A stretch of 64,000 nucleotides of DNA from Rattus norvegicus. Taxonomy: Eukaryota > Chordata > Mammalia > Rodentia > Muridae. The stretch is taken from NCBI RefSeq assembly GCF_036323735.1, contig NC_086026.1, positions 88,019,859 to 88,083,858 of the forward strand, in the 5' to 3' direction. Shown here piece by piece: positions 48,101 to 59,642 of the stretch (positions within the stretch are counted from its first letter, which is position 1; every line of letters starts with the position of its first letter). The notes under the pieces were generated by a model. That model was given only the letters and a program-made list of their open reading frames with translations, was not told the origin of the DNA and searched no databases. The position numbers were made by a program, and so were the translations under genes.

Positions 48101-48624
48101 CAGGCAAGTACCGGTTTTTGGTCCTGTCTTTTGCCAAGGCGGTCTTGGCTTCTTTTTGGTCTGGGGGACATATTACCAATTGCATAATCATTTCAGTCAG
48201 ATCTAAAATGCCTTCGGTGTACATGTCAATCCTGAAAGACAAAATTATCCAAATTGTCAAGAGTTTCCTATTTTACATTTTAATCTAAAAACCTGAGAAA
48301 TTTACACTAAAAGGTGGTTACAAACATATTTGCCCCAGTGGGTCATTATCTTTTATACTTAACAGATACATTAACTTCCCCCATGAACATCTTGTTGGAC
48401 CTGGTACAATTTTAGAATTAAAAAAAAAATTCTTCCCTCATACATTGTATCCAGACTACTGTTTCTCCTCCTCTTTCCACTCCTCCCAGTTTTTTAAAAA
48501 AATTTTTTATTATGCACATATGGCCCAACTAAAGCACAAAGAAATATCACTGGCCCATCTACCAGTGCAGTCATAAGATCATTGATATTATCTCAGAAGA
48601 TAACCATCAATTTACAACAGGCTT

Positions 48625-48676
<52 letters not shown>

Positions 48677-51600
48677 CCTACCTACCCATATCTCTTTGAC
48701 ATAGTTTGTTCTCAACAAGCATCAAGCATGCTGAGATGCTCAGGGCTAACAAGCTGCACCCCCTGTAAGCTCAACACAGAGCCCCTGGTTCAGCCACCAG
48801 AAGCGTCTCTGCTCATCTGTACAGCCCAGAGTCATTATTGGTCCGTGTTAGAAGTTCTCCACCTATTTCTCATGAAGCACATCTGTATCATCTCCACATG
48901 CTGCTGCCAGATCTGGGCTGGTTAACATTTGTCAAGAAGTCTCAATTTCTTTATTTAATTAAACCACAGCACATCACAAGACGCGTGTGTTCCCTTGTTC
49001 CAAACTATACTTTCTACAGTTCTTTTTGGAAAACAGATTCATCATGACATATTCACACGCCATCAGGGTCATCCACATTCTATCTTAGTGCTTCTGCAGA
49101 ATTCTGAAAACAACATTCTCCAATCTTAGAAGGTTTTGGTGACTCCCATCCCTGAACCTGGCCCAGTGTAATGCAGTCTCCAGGAAAGACTGATCCACTT
49201 CCTTCTTCTCCAAGCTAAGCACAGGAACATTTCCCGTGAATTCAACCCTGGACCATGTGGCCCGGGCCTGCTTCCTTTACCTAACACAACACTTGATCTT
49301 TATCTTTGTTCTGGCTCCCCTTACCGCACCAGCTGTTTTCATGGATAAATTAGAACCTATGCTCCTCTCTCATCTATTACTGAATATCTTGACTGATGTA
49401 ACCAGTAAATGATGCTGCTAGAAATATTTCTATGGGAACACTGTTAAAACCAAATCTTTGTTGCTGGCTAATACCACATTTAGCTCTTGAAACAACTGAT
49501 ACTCTCACACAGGGCGTGGCTCCCACTGTGGATGGTAGATGCCATCAGCCTGGCTGCTTTAGTCCTGAATTAAAAGCTTCAGGTGGCCATGGTCCAGTCA
49601 CTGAAGCTTGAGCACCTGAAGTCATGATTCTACCAAGGCCACTCACATTTGCATCTGGGTCCCTGTGCTGTGCTGGGGGCATCATCCTCTGCTGTAGCCA
49701 CACTCACCTGAGCCCACCCCATCTTCCCTCCCCTCCACAGATGCTACCATACTTGGCCCGAGTGTTTGTGCCCAGAACCAGCCTGCTCCTGGACACAAAC
49801 TCTGCCACTCTCTTGCTCACTGAAGGAGGGACCCAAATCCTTTCCTTGTTTCCCACTGAGGTAACAACAGGAAACACATCGTACAGGGCTCTCTCCTTCA
49901 TGTCCTTCCCATAGAGGTCATATTTGGTGGCGATGTAGTTGAGAATGGCTCTGGTCTGTGCCAGCTTCATCCCGTCAATCTCCACCATGGGCACTTGGTC
50001 AAACATCAAATTCCCGTCTGTGAAAGGATGAAGGGGAAAGGTCTGTCAAGTGTCCAAGTCTCACTTCTCGGGAGCAGAACAGTGTTGAAGTGTCTGAACA
50101 TGCAGAAGAAAGGTAAGGAGTGGCTGCCCGTCTTTCAAGTGGAATCTTGTTTATTTTAGCCTCTGTTTCCTCTCTGTCTCACCCACCTCATCCTCCTTTG
50201 AGCATCTCTCACTCCCCTTCACTTCCTACTCACATACATGTTGTATCTCTCATGTATGTTTTTATGTTCACATCCCTGGGTACATTCAGGAGGTGAGGAG
50301 GGCCGGCCGAGGGCCACTGTGCCACAGAGCTAAGTGGGGAGTTTGGAAGTCTACTTATGTTCATGGCATCAGGGTGTCCTAAGTCAGTTTCCTATGCAGT
50401 GAGCCGGCTTGTGGTCCTCCAGGCTGTGTCTGTCAGGGGATAGTAACTCAGCAGCAGCTATAATAAAAATGCCCAAGGAAACCATCCCAGCTGTTTCTCC
50501 ACCCATGGTTTAATCCCTGGTCACGTGTGTGTGTGGTTGATGGGCAGTGTGGGTAAAACGCAGAGGAGTGAGTGAGCCTGAGTGAACTAGCTCACTTTGA
50601 TGCAGAAATAATGAGAAAATATTCATGAGTCCCCAGACAAATCATTGAAGGCATCTGACCCCACCACTGGTCCCATTTCAGGTCTCTCAAGGAGCCCCAC
50701 CACCTACATTATACCTCTCTGCCATTCGGACTATTCCCACCCACCGCCCACCAACATCGCCTTCAGACAGGCTCCTCTGAGGCACCTCACTGAGGACATA
50801 CGGACACTTGGTGTTACCTTTCTTTAGCTTTTCCAAGTCTTCTGGACTCTGTATAAACTTCTCATCAAACTGAAAGCAGAAAAATAAAAGCATGCTCATT
50901 GGCTCATTCTGTTATTGTAGGATTGTGTATCATTTGAACTTGAGAGGTCCTTGTCAGGAACTTCATCTGCAGAAGTTAAAACTTCCAGTAGATACAAAGG
51001 AGTGTGATCATGGCCACGTGGAGATTCAGATCAGATCCATCGACAGGAGGGCATTGAGTATAATCAAGCTGCTCCTTCTAGCAGTTTTCTTCCTCCCTGA
51101 CTCAATACTTAGATCCCAAGAATGGAGTGATTTCACTGTCTGGGTAGCACTGGGACTTTTGACTGCTGAGGTTTTGGGTCTCAGGAAAACTTATTACCTC
51201 CAGTGAGAACAGAATAGGAATTTCTGGGTCTTCTTCAAAAATACAGTTTTGAAATAGAATTTATATATACATCATTATTGGAAATCTGGGTGACTGTCAC
51301 TATCTCTGAGGAAAAGCCAGTTACTGTAATGACTGCATGTCCTGCAGTAATACACAATTGAGAGGTTTTGCACCCTTTATCCTTTCATTTCCAGGCATCC
51401 TTGCCATACACAATCCTTTAATTCTTTGACCAAACACCATGTTTTATAAGGAAGGCTTATAACTGTTGTCATCAAGACCTAGAAATCCAGGGTTGGGTGT
51501 TTCATGGTTAAGAGCACCGACTGCTCTTCCAGAGGTCCTGAGTTCAGTTCCCAGCAACCACATGGTGGCTCACAACCATCTGTAATGAGATTCAATGCCC

Positions 51601-52139
51601 TCTTCCCGTGTGTCTGAAGACAGAGACCGTGTACTCACATACATAAAATAAATAAATCTTAAAAAACAAAACTGGAAACCCAGTTGCATTGACACTTGAA
51701 TTTACCACGCTCAGTAATAATCCCTATTGATCATGCTAATAATGAAGTTTCTCCTCTTCAAAGTTTTACATATAAGTGGTTGCCACATACCCTAACCTCA
51801 TTTGAGAAGTCTGAGCCCAGAATCACAAATGTCTTAATGATGCAATTGAGAGATTTCCCGGTTGTGAATCAGATGCCTTTTCCACCAATATACAATGCAT
51901 GAAACTTTTCTGCAGTTTGGGGAATGATATCTACAAATAATTCTAAAATCATTGGGTCGACTCCTCCCCTCTGATGTTTCAAAATAGATGTGCAGGTCCT
52001 TGCTGTTGACAAGTTTGGATTGAGGGACAGGTGAGACATGCCCATAGCAGGTACACTGGTGACTTCAATGTCATTGCACAGTGTTCAAGCCAGATCCAAA
52101 CTCCTTATTTGTATTATCTTTAAATGTGTGCATGCGTGT

Positions 52140-52198
<59 letters not shown>

Positions 52199-54819
52199 TA
52201 TTTGTGAAAAATTAGAACAGATTCCACAGAAAACAGAGGCAGCAGAATTCAGGGACTACAGTTCCCCCTAGATCTACAGTTAGAGGCAATTCTGAGTGAC
52301 AACACATTGTGCTGGGAACCAAATCTGGCTTCTCTGCAAAGCAAGTAAGCACTCTGAAGTGTTGAGCTGTATTTCTGGCCTCTGCTCTAAGCTCCCTACA
52401 GCATGGGACTTCTGGTTTGTTTGATTTGGTTTGGTTTGGTTTTTTAAACCAGGGTCTTTCTGTGTAGCAGTAGCTGTCTTGGAACTCACTCTATAGATCA
52501 GGCTGGCTTTGAACTCACAGAGATACTCCCGCCCCTGTCTCCCACGTAATGGGATTGAGGACATACCCAACCTCCGCCCACCTTCTGTTTATATTCTCAA
52601 TATACATTTATTTTTGTGTATATGTATGTACATGTTTTCTTTGTGGAGGCACACACACAAATACACATGCACACACACACACACCAGAACACATTACAAG
52701 ACAAAACAATTTGTGTTTCCACATGGGTTCCGAGGTTGCAAACTCAGTTGTGCCACTTTGCCTTGGCCTACTGAGTCGTCTCCCCCTTAACTCCTTTCCT
52801 TTCCTTCCATAGTTTGAAAAGACATTTTAGCCTTACAAGGTGGAAAGTTGGCTTCTACCTTGCTTGGCGAGACAGTTTCCTAACGGTTCCATAACCCCAC
52901 AGGACTGGGTTGATAGGCAAGGGAATGAGAAGTGTCAGCAGCTTGCACTGCACTCAGAGAGGTACAGGGAGCGGTGACTGTCGGCATCACAGAGGGGGGC
53001 TGAATTGTGATGGCTTGGTGGGGGTGAGGTTGATGGAGAGATTGAAGTCAGTGGCCAGCCTGCAGGTAACACCGAATCTGGAAGGTTTAAGGCAGGGTCT
53101 CTAACAGCCCCGCCCAGTGCCTTCTCAGTCACTGTGGGACTCAGGAGAGGAGGGCTTCTGTGCACATGGACCCATCCCCACTTTCCTCTTGTGCTGAACT
53201 CAGAACCCCAGCGGCTTAGCACATATCCCGGAGCCACAAAGCTGGCATATAGACTCTGGCACCCAATTATGTGTTTATTTAAAACCTTCTCCCTCCCGGG
53301 GACGGCTTGTCTGCAATGTCTCAGTTCTTATGCTCCTTCATTCAGAACGGATCCAGCTGAAGTCTGTTCATTCAGGAACGGAGAAAGTGCAATTCCACAG
53401 CCGACGTAAATACGTTGCCATGACACTGAGGGAGGACACCAGCAGCCTTCACAAGATTCCACTCCATCCTTTAAGCCTCCCATTCTGCTCCTATCCCTGG
53501 ACAAGATCTCCCGCTAGCAGACTCCACTACTTCATCCCCAGGCATTCCCAACTGCTGAGCTACCCTGGTGGGAACGGGAGGTGTTCTTCCCAGTGGCGCC
53601 CCTAGAGGGCAGCACCAAAGCCTACCAGCATTTTCTGCTCAAAAGCTTGAAAGGAAAACATTTAACCACTGAATGCTGCTGTCCTCCTCACTTGGGCCAC
53701 TCACACTGAACGCTGAAGCTCATAGGCATGGAGGCGTCTGAGGATGCGAGCTCATTCTTATTCACCACTCATGTCCTCCTGACAGCCCCCTGTATGGTAT
53801 TTGATAGTCCTGAGAAACTGATGGCTGAGTATTGTTCTGTTTTGACGGGTCCATTGTTACATCCTTTTGTGTCAGGCCTCTCCTTTGTGGAGGGTGTTTT
53901 AAATTTAATTCCACTTAGCTTTTCTAGTATAGTTTATCCCTTGTAATGCTTTTTATACTGTACGTGGAAAGGTGTGTGCGTCTGTGTGTGTGTGTGCATG
54001 CCCATGTTTGCTCAATCGCCCATGATGGTCAAAGGCATGGGACCCCTCTGGGGTTGGAGTGACAGGTGTTTGTGAGCAGCCTGCACCAGTCCTCTGCAAG
54101 AGCAGTATGGGAGTCTAACCACTGAGCCATCACTTCAGTCTCCATCCCTTTAAACCATCTTTATCATGGAATCATCAGGTTCTCTGTGTAAAACTACAAG
54201 ATCCAAATACATGTGTCAATCCCCAGCTGCAGTCCACCCTGTTCATCTCTGTGCCCATCTCCTCTGAGGCTGACTGTAATGACAGACAGACAGGCAGTGT
54301 CACACAGTCCTACCACAACACATCAGCATGAATCTCCAAACATACACACTCATTTTGAAAGAACAGTGGCATTCCTAAAACCACAACATCATAGCACAGA
54401 TCTGCAATAATCAGTTAGTATCACCTAATAACAAATATTCAAGTTCCTGTGTCCACGTCTCAGTGTTTAATTTGATCAATCTCAAATAAATGGTTAATCA
54501 AGTAAATATTTGAATTTTTTCTCCTGAAAAGGGCTTCTAATTGTGAATCCACTCTTCATGGAAAGCACAGTCAAATTTCACTATTTCAAATCAATCCATC
54601 TCCTTTTTAGTACAAGACAATTACCGGTTAAGTCACCCTTCCCACGCTTCTCCTGGCGTGGAGTCTCCCAGCTTAGAGGAGGATTTTAAAGTGGACTGAG
54701 GTCCAGCTGCAGAAGAACTTTGCACCACCTACCTCCACTCCTGCTGCAGCCAGGAGCCACCGGATGCACTCCATTCTGCCCCGGGCATTGAAGTAGTGAA
54801 GCACTGGCTTCCCAGACAT
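45070..54819 (-). CDS. Gsta1: Glutathione S-transferase alpha (Ya1 type), spliced CDS
   Basis: Cytosolic class-alpha GST, which conjugates glutathione to electrophiles and reduces organic hydroperoxides, acting as a dimer. The spliced CDS is 87+52+133+142+132+123 bases = 222 residues plus stop, the usual family length. The N-terminal thioredoxin-like domain (about 1-80) has catalytic Tyr9 (PVLHYFNARGR), Arg15, and the glutathione-binding Gln54-Val55 (DQVP) and Gln67-Thr68 (AQTR). The all-helical C-terminal domain (about 85-208) includes RLTRVDIHLLELL, and the alpha-class lid helix ends in EEARKIFKF. No residue is missing and no frame is broken, so it should be functional. From memory the residues match rat Ya1 rather than Ya2, but Gsta1/Gsta2 naming has changed between databases. 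Confidence 0.96.
45994..46125 (-). CDS. Gsta1: Gsta1 exon 6
   Basis: 132 bases between TTGCAG and GTGAGA, encoding VLKSHGQDYLVGNRLTR through SFPLLK. It contains the conserved NRLTRVDIH structural motif (N-capping box/hydrophobic staple region) of the GST fold. Confidence 0.97.
46690..47340. mobile_element. Probable solo LTR in Gsta1 intron 5
   Basis: Plus-strand TATA box in GGTATAAAAGCAGAC (46,839-46,853), followed by a region with LTR-like composition. The part beyond 47,000 resembles 41,090-41,250. The family is not assigned and the boundaries are approximate. Confidence 0.45.
48090..48231 (-). CDS. Gsta1: Gsta1 exon 5
   Basis: 142 bases between TTTCAG and GTAAGT, encoding IDMYTEGILDLTEMIMQL through LPAFEK. 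The residues MQLVICPP distinguish the Ya1-type sequence. Confidence 0.97.
48627..48676 (+). repeat. (CT)n microsatellite in Gsta1 intron 4
   Basis: Uninterrupted CT run. Confidence 0.95.
49885..50017 (-). CDS. Gsta1: Gsta1 exon 4
   Basis: 133 bases. The acceptor is TTCACAG and the donor is the weaker CT|GTACGA. It encodes DGNLMFDQVPMVEIDGMK through MKERA, with glutathione-binding Gln54, Val55, Gln67 and Thr68. Confidence 0.96.
50818..50869 (-). CDS. Gsta1: Gsta1 exon 3
   Basis: 52 bases between TTTCAG and GTAACA, encoding FDEKFIQSPEDLEKLKK plus one base of the Asp codon. The small size matches the alpha-GST exon pattern. Confidence 0.97.
51493..51668 (+). mobile_element. B2 SINE in Gsta1 intron 2
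   Basis: Sense B2 with gagcaccgactgctcttcca, ggtggctcacaaccatctgt and an AATAAATCTTAAAAA tail. Confidence 0.9.
52130..52197 (+). repeat. (TG)n microsatellite in Gsta1 intron 2
   Basis: Long TG run preceded by imperfect TG repeats. Confidence 0.95.
52420..52562 (-). mobile_element. B1 SINE, antisense, Gsta1 intron 2
   Basis: Reverse-complement B1 words: gtctttctgtgtagc, cttggaactcactctataga and caggctggctttgaactcaca. It is diverged. Confidence 0.8.
52800..54730. other. Gsta1 intron 2, proximal part, no other gene seen
   Basis: Largely unique sequence with a few short TG runs (near 53,980). Frames here have no recognisable domains. Confidence 0.6.
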
Positions 54820-54841
54820 AGCAGCAACTGTGCTTCACTGT
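54733..54841 (-). CDS. Gsta1: Gsta1 exon 2 with start codon
   Basis: Acceptor CTCCTAG, 22 bases of 5' UTR, then ATG at 54,817-54,819 and MSGKPVLHYFNARGR through AGVE, donor GTAGGT. It contains catalytic Tyr9. The start is set by the alpha-class N-terminus and by the splice structure. Confidence 0.97.
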
Positions 54842-55639
54842 CTAGGAGAGAAAGGGCAGAGATCAGTCGGGGAGCCTGTGCTATGGAGTGTGTTGAGTAA
54901 GGCACACTAGAGAAGGGCAGTCTGCCCCCTCCATGGTAGGCTTGCAGGGAGCCTAGGGAGAGCTTTGTAGCTTAACTTCTCACCCATTGATGACAACCGA
55001 CCTGCAACTGCTCCAAACAAGTCTCAGCTGGCCATTGGCCTCCACCTTGAGGACATGAAGAGAGTTGCCTGGATCCTACAGTGATTAAAAACCTGGGAGC
55101 TGTTGGGCCTTGGAAAGCAGAGCCATCCCAGGGGGGCCGAGGCACAGTCCCTCCCCAGTTCCCTGTCCCCTGGACCACTCGGTTCAGGAGCTTCAGTTGG
55201 CTTTGTGTCACCCGGGCTGTGCCTGCAGCAGAAGGGGTGTCTCTTGCTGCTGCTCTGTTCCTCACTGAGACTGAACAGTGATTCACTGTGCAGAAGGAGA
55301 GTGGCCCATGTGTCAGCCTCACATCCCAAGGGAGGGAACATCCTATGGTGGACACCACATCGCGCCTGGAGGTCACTGAGCTTTGTTTAATCACAAAGTT
55401 CCTTGGTGCGGAGCTGTTGTCCTTGCAAGTTTACAGGAGGAGGAAAGACTGAAGTCCGTCCAGCGCATGAGGAGGAAAGGCTGGCGATTACACCTGAGTT
55501 CCTGCACAGTGGGCGGACACGCTGGGTCCCTGCTGCTCAGTGACTGTAACAACATCATGGGCCGTGTGCAGAGTCTTTCACTCGTGATATGGTAGGAAGG
55601 TCAGAGTCTGTCTCTTTTAAAGAATTCTATTTTTATTTA

Positions 55640-55645
55640 TGTGGT

Positions 55646-55694
<49 letters not shown>

Positions 55695-55702
55695 TGTGTC
55701 TG
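55640..55702 (+). repeat. (TG)n microsatellite in Gsta1 intron 1
   Basis: TG run with TGCG variants at its ends. Confidence 0.95.
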
Positions 55703-56767
55703 CGTGTTCAGTGGCTGCAAAGGTTAGAGGACATCAGATCCTCTAGAGAGGTGGCCTCTGCCTGCTGGGTCACCATCACCAGGCCTTAGCACTATCCTTC
55801 CCCATCAGATGTTGGCCTCCCCGCCATCACCTTACAGCTGTTCCTCAAGGGCATTTAACACCTGCCTGCTGCACATTGTAAAGCTCCGTTCTTTTCTGTT
55901 TGCTTTTCTTCACCTTTTCCCGTGAGCGATAGTTTGCCCTGGACAGCTTCAGTCTGGGGGACGTCACAGGGCTCTGAGGTGCTGAGGGTCTCAGGGAAGT
56001 CCTTCGCTCCATCCTCCCCACGGTGCGGTCATCGCACAGCCTTGATCAGGCCTTGTGGCCTTCTTGGGGACATGTGTCCTGTACATGACATCCGTGCTGA
56101 GCTGTGTGGCTCTCTTTAACCTCCCTGATTCAGAGCTGCAGGCTTCCTAAGAGTCCTCTAGCCTGGTCCGTGTTTGTGGGCGCCTTGAACCTCAGCACAG
56201 GATTGGCCACCTAACTGCTTAGTGTCGGAGCTTGGAATCAGCCCGGTTCTTCCACCGACTGATTTCCTCCTGCTGTATCTTCTTACGTACTTCTTAGTTG
56301 CCGAAGGAAATGAGTAGGCGGCCTTTGCTCTGGTATGTGATGGAACAATCAGCCCACCATCCTCAGGTAGTTCAAGAGTCGCACTCTCTTCCCCTCTTGC
56401 TTTCTCGGGCTCACCATCTGAACACACAAACTGTGCTGGGTATCTAGATAATAAACTAGTAATAAAGTAACAAATCCTAAGTGTGAAACCTGCCACTCTG
56501 CTCTATCAACAGAATTGTCAAAGCAATGAGAATCCAAATGACAGAAACGGAACACCAAACTGGGAATGGGTTTTGGGAGGGTGGCCCAGGAGAGAGAGAG
56601 TGTGAATTTAAGTTTTTAAGTTCTGTGGGATTGGCCAACGCAATTCAAGAGAAGGACATTATTGGTCTTCATTTTGCCTGAGAGGACAAACCAGGTCCAC
56701 TGCTCACTATCCTGAATCCCATGCACTTAGACTCCCTTGCAAAATACATTAAACCCCACCCGTTGTC

Positions 56768-56960
56768 TCAGTGACACTGAAGGAGGAGCAGGAAGGAGGG
56801 GACAGAGAAGCAGAAGGAGAAGAAAGAGGAGCAGGAGAGGAGGAGTGGAACAGATGAAGGGAAGAATAAAGGACAGGAGAGAAGGAAGGGAGACGGGAGG
56901 GAGCATGGAGGAGGGAGGGGGAGGACTGAAAGAAGGAATAGAGGAGGAGATATGGACACT
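56768..56960 (+). repeat. Polypurine (GGA/GAA)-rich tract in Gsta1 intron 1
   Basis: Almost only A and G over roughly 190 bases on the plus strand, as AGGAGGAGCAGGAAGGAGGG-type words. The transcribed RNA from Gsta1 would be pyrimidine-rich here. Confidence 0.85.
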
Positions 56961-57193
56961 ACTGGACGTTCAGTCTCGAAGCAGTTCATGTGAACCGGAA
57001 CCAAATACAGGTAAATCATTGATAATGGGAGTGAATATGATCAAAGTCTATTATATACAGGAGTAAAAATCACATAATAAATCCAGCTATTTTATACAAC
57101 AGTGCATGCTGAGTAAATAAAACACTGAAAACCCATTCTCCAGTCATGCAGACCTGAGAACAGGTCACCCGGGTTGTAAAAGAGAGTACTGAC

Positions 57194-57238
57194 CTAGCGA
57201 GAGTCGTGGCTTCTTCTCCACTCAGCTCCCAACTCCAG
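57194..57238 (-). other. Gsta1: Gsta1 exon 1, non-coding (inferred)
   Basis: Minus-strand sequence ggagttgggagctgagtgg through ctcgctag, ending at a good donor (CTAG|GTCAGT, intron from 57,193). The 5' end is inferred from the TATA-like box and could be off by several bases. Confidence 0.7.
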
Positions 57239-57260
57239 CTCCAGAGGAGCGTGCACGCCA

Positions 57261-57268
57261 CTTTAATA
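57261..57268 (-). promoter_or_regulatory. TATA-like box of Gsta1
   Basis: TATTAAAG on the minus strand, about 25-30 bases above the inferred exon 1 start. Confidence 0.6.
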
Positions 57269-57521
57269 CTGTGACAATTCTTACCCAGGGTGTGGGGACC
57301 AATAGGGAACAGCCCCTCCCACAGACACCCATAGAGTCCAAGATTTCAGACTTTCGTGATAGACTCGAAATCTGACCAACCAGGGGGAGGAGTTCATGAA
57401 GCCCCACCCCTTCTTGAAAATCTAGAATCCTCTAATATAGTCCCTGACAAGGTTCCTCTGATCCTGTAAATAACCCGCATACATGCTTGTATAAACAACT
57501 CTACAGAAACTCCTCATCACT

Positions 57522-57523
<2 letters not shown>

Positions 57524-57596
<73 letters not shown>

Positions 57597-57597
57597 G
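57524..57597 (+). repeat. (CT)n(CA)n microsatellite upstream of Gsta1
   Basis: CT run followed by CA repeats, about 290-360 bases upstream of the inferred start, between the core promoter and the antioxidant element. Confidence 0.95.
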
Positions 57598-58050
57598 GTG
57601 GAGTCACTGAATAGGAAGGAAGGAAAGGACAGAAGGGAAATCAGCTTGAGAGTCTTAAAAAGTATGACCTTCCTTACCTGAGTCAACCCACAGAACCCTC
57701 CACTATCGTAACAAAGCGTGACTTTAAACTGCTGAATTTGGAGGATGGCGTTTGAAGTAGTCTTAAATTACAGAATTAATGCATTGTCTCAAATTCAAGA
57801 CTCAGTTGAAATACTAGTCACACTGTCCCCTGCTTATTTTGTCTGAGTAAGCATGTTAAAATCTTGAAATCCTGCAATAGCATGATATCAGTTCTAATCT
57901 TTGTCCTGTTTTGATTAAAAAAATCAAGAGCCCAAGGGCAGAAAGGAATTTCACAAGTCACACTTAACGTTATCTGGATGACCATCCATACTGTCCAGCC
58001 TGCTCTAGGTCTCAGTGCAGCCTGTGAGTCCCTGCAGTTACTCCTGTGTG

Positions 58051-58091
58051 AAAGTTGCTTTGTCACCATTAGCAATGCCATTTCCAAGCTC
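58051..58091 (-). promoter_or_regulatory. Antioxidant response element (ARE) of Gsta1
   Basis: The minus strand of this 41-base segment matches, as I remember it, the published rat GST Ya ARE. It contains the core GTGACAAAGC at 58,057-58,066 (pattern RTGACNNNGC). Nrf2-small Maf binding to this element drives induction by electrophiles. It lies about 810-850 bases above the inferred start, whereas the published position is about -722 to -682. Confidence 0.9.
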
Positions 58092-58228
58092 GTGAGAATT
58101 ACTGATCCTTTCTGACAAGTTCAGACCCAGAGCTCTTATCCACAACAAGGTCATCACCGATGGCTCCACTCACACCCACATGCTGAGTCCTGATCTTAGT
58201 TACAGTGGTCGGTTCACGGGTCTTGGTT

Positions 58229-58241
58229 ATTAATCATTACC
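58229..58241. promoter_or_regulatory. HNF1-like site upstream of Gsta1
   Basis: ATTAATCATTACC matches the HNF1 palindrome GTTAATNATTAAC at 11 of 13 positions. Its distance from the ARE fits the HNF1 site reported for the rat Ya gene, consistent with liver expression. Confidence 0.7.
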
Positions 58242-58267
58242 TAGTGATCTGGCTGGCCTCAGGGATA

Positions 58268-58277
58268 CATGCAACAT
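58268..58277 (-). promoter_or_regulatory. Position of the xenobiotic response element, core altered
   Basis: At the spacing from the ARE expected for the AhR-binding element of the rat Ya gene, the minus strand reads ATGTTGCATG, with TTGCATG in place of the expected TTGCGTG core. The published core is from memory. Confidence 0.55.
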
Positions 58278-58299
58278 GCCTGACGACCCTGTCAGTGAG

Positions 58300-59200
58300 C
58301 AGGGCTGGCCTCTTTTTATCTGAGGACTGCTGCTGCCCCAAAGCTGAGTGTGTTGTCCCACCTGGAAAGGAAGAAAGTCCTCTGCTGCATGCCCAGTCTG
58401 TGCCATTTGCCTGTGGTCACGCTGAGTCCCTGTTCTTCAAGCCTGCCTGCACTTTAGCCTTTCTCTGCCACCCAGGCTCTACACTCATGTTCCTTCAGCT
58501 GGCCCTCCTCCTCTCCATCCTCTGTGCATGCTGCACTGCCTCCATCAGAGGCAGTCTCCCTGTGCAGACGGTGTGGAGCCCTGAGCTGAAGCCCTGAGTG
58601 AAGACTTCTCCAGGGCTCGGTTCCAAGTTCCCACGGCTGGCCAGGTGTGCAGCACAGAGAGAGGCCATGATGAACATGCGACCAACTCCCCATTAGTGTT
58701 GGACATGTGTCCCTGTGTGCAGTGTAGAAAGGACAGTCTGGTGATTTGTCATGTGCCCACCACCAAACTAACAAATGTCAAAGTTCTTTGGTGCAACTCC
58801 TGGACTTTACTTGCAACAAAAACTTAATGTGTCCTTCAAATGTGTTCTTTCAAATTACTTGGGTTCTAGAAAAGTTTCCTGGGGCTGGGAGTGACCCTTG
58901 GTGGTACAGCCTGTTCTGGAATGCTCCCAAGGGGTTGGGGGCAGAGTCCAATAGTAGACAAGACAAACAAGTTCAAAGACATAGACTCCTCAGATACTGT
59001 TCCCAGTGTGAAGGTTAATGTAGACCCCAAGACCCCTTTGTCACACCACTTTGAGGCTGTTTCTCTCTGTTCCTTAAGAGTTTGTACAAAGGGGAAAAAC
59101 ATGTGTGCTTTTAAAGGTTGTTAGCCATGTTTTTGAATGTATCTTGGTCCTGGCTGAGAGTAGACTAATCTGGAAGCTTCAGAAGGATTTTAATTGTATT
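58300..59200. other. Intergenic, no gene seen
   Basis: No recognisable coding exon or RNA gene. The frames at 58,205-58,597 and 58,454-58,774 show no domain. Confidence 0.5.
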
Positions 59201-59204
59201 TTTT

Positions 59205-59325
59205 TTTTTAGATGGTGTTTCTCAGTGTAAGCCTGGCTGTCCTGGAACTCACTGTGTAGAATAGGCTGGCCTTAAAGTCAGATGGGCCTGCCTCTGCCTC
59301 CCAGTGCTGAGATAAAAGGCTCAGG
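59205..59325 (-). mobile_element. B1 SINE, antisense, diverged
   Basis: Reverse-complement B1 words: tggctgtcctggaactcact and gcctctgcctcccagtgctg. Confidence 0.8.
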
Positions 59326-59435
59326 GTGATCTTTAAATGGGCTTGAAAAGCCCATATTTGAAAATGCAGCACTCAGATCCCTTTTTACAGATAAATCAAA
59401 GCTTTTAACCTAAGTGAGTCAAGACAGAGTCTTTT

Positions 59436-59642
59436 TTTTTAAAGATTTATTTATTTATTTATTCATTCATTTATTTATTTATTTATTATAGGTACACTGT
59501 ATCTGTCTTTAGACACACCAGAAGAGGACATCAGATCCCATTACAGATGGTTGTGAGCCACCATGTGGTTGCTGGGATTTGAACTCAGGACCTCTGGAAG
59601 AGCAGTCGGTGCTCTTAACCGCTGAGCCATCTCTCCCGCCCA
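59436..59642 (-). mobile_element. B2 SINE, antisense, with (ATTT)n
   Basis: Antisense B2 with an expanded ATTT tail (about 59,450-59,490). Confidence 0.9.

Larger units (their letters stand above)
44970..57238 (-). other. Gsta1: Gsta1 transcription unit (7 exons)
   Basis: Transcription runs from an inferred start near 57,238 (about 25-30 bases below a TATTAAAG box) to just past AATAAA at 44,988-44,993. Exons: 1, 57,194-57,238 (non-coding); 2, 54,733-54,841; 3, 50,818-50,869; 4, 49,885-50,017; 5, 48,090-48,231; 6, 45,994-46,125; 7, about 44,970-45,192. All introns start GT and end AG. The span of about 12 kb and the seven-exon layout fit rodent class-alpha GST genes. Introns contain SINEs, (CT)n and (TG)n tracts, and a probable solo LTR. 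Confidence 0.95.
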
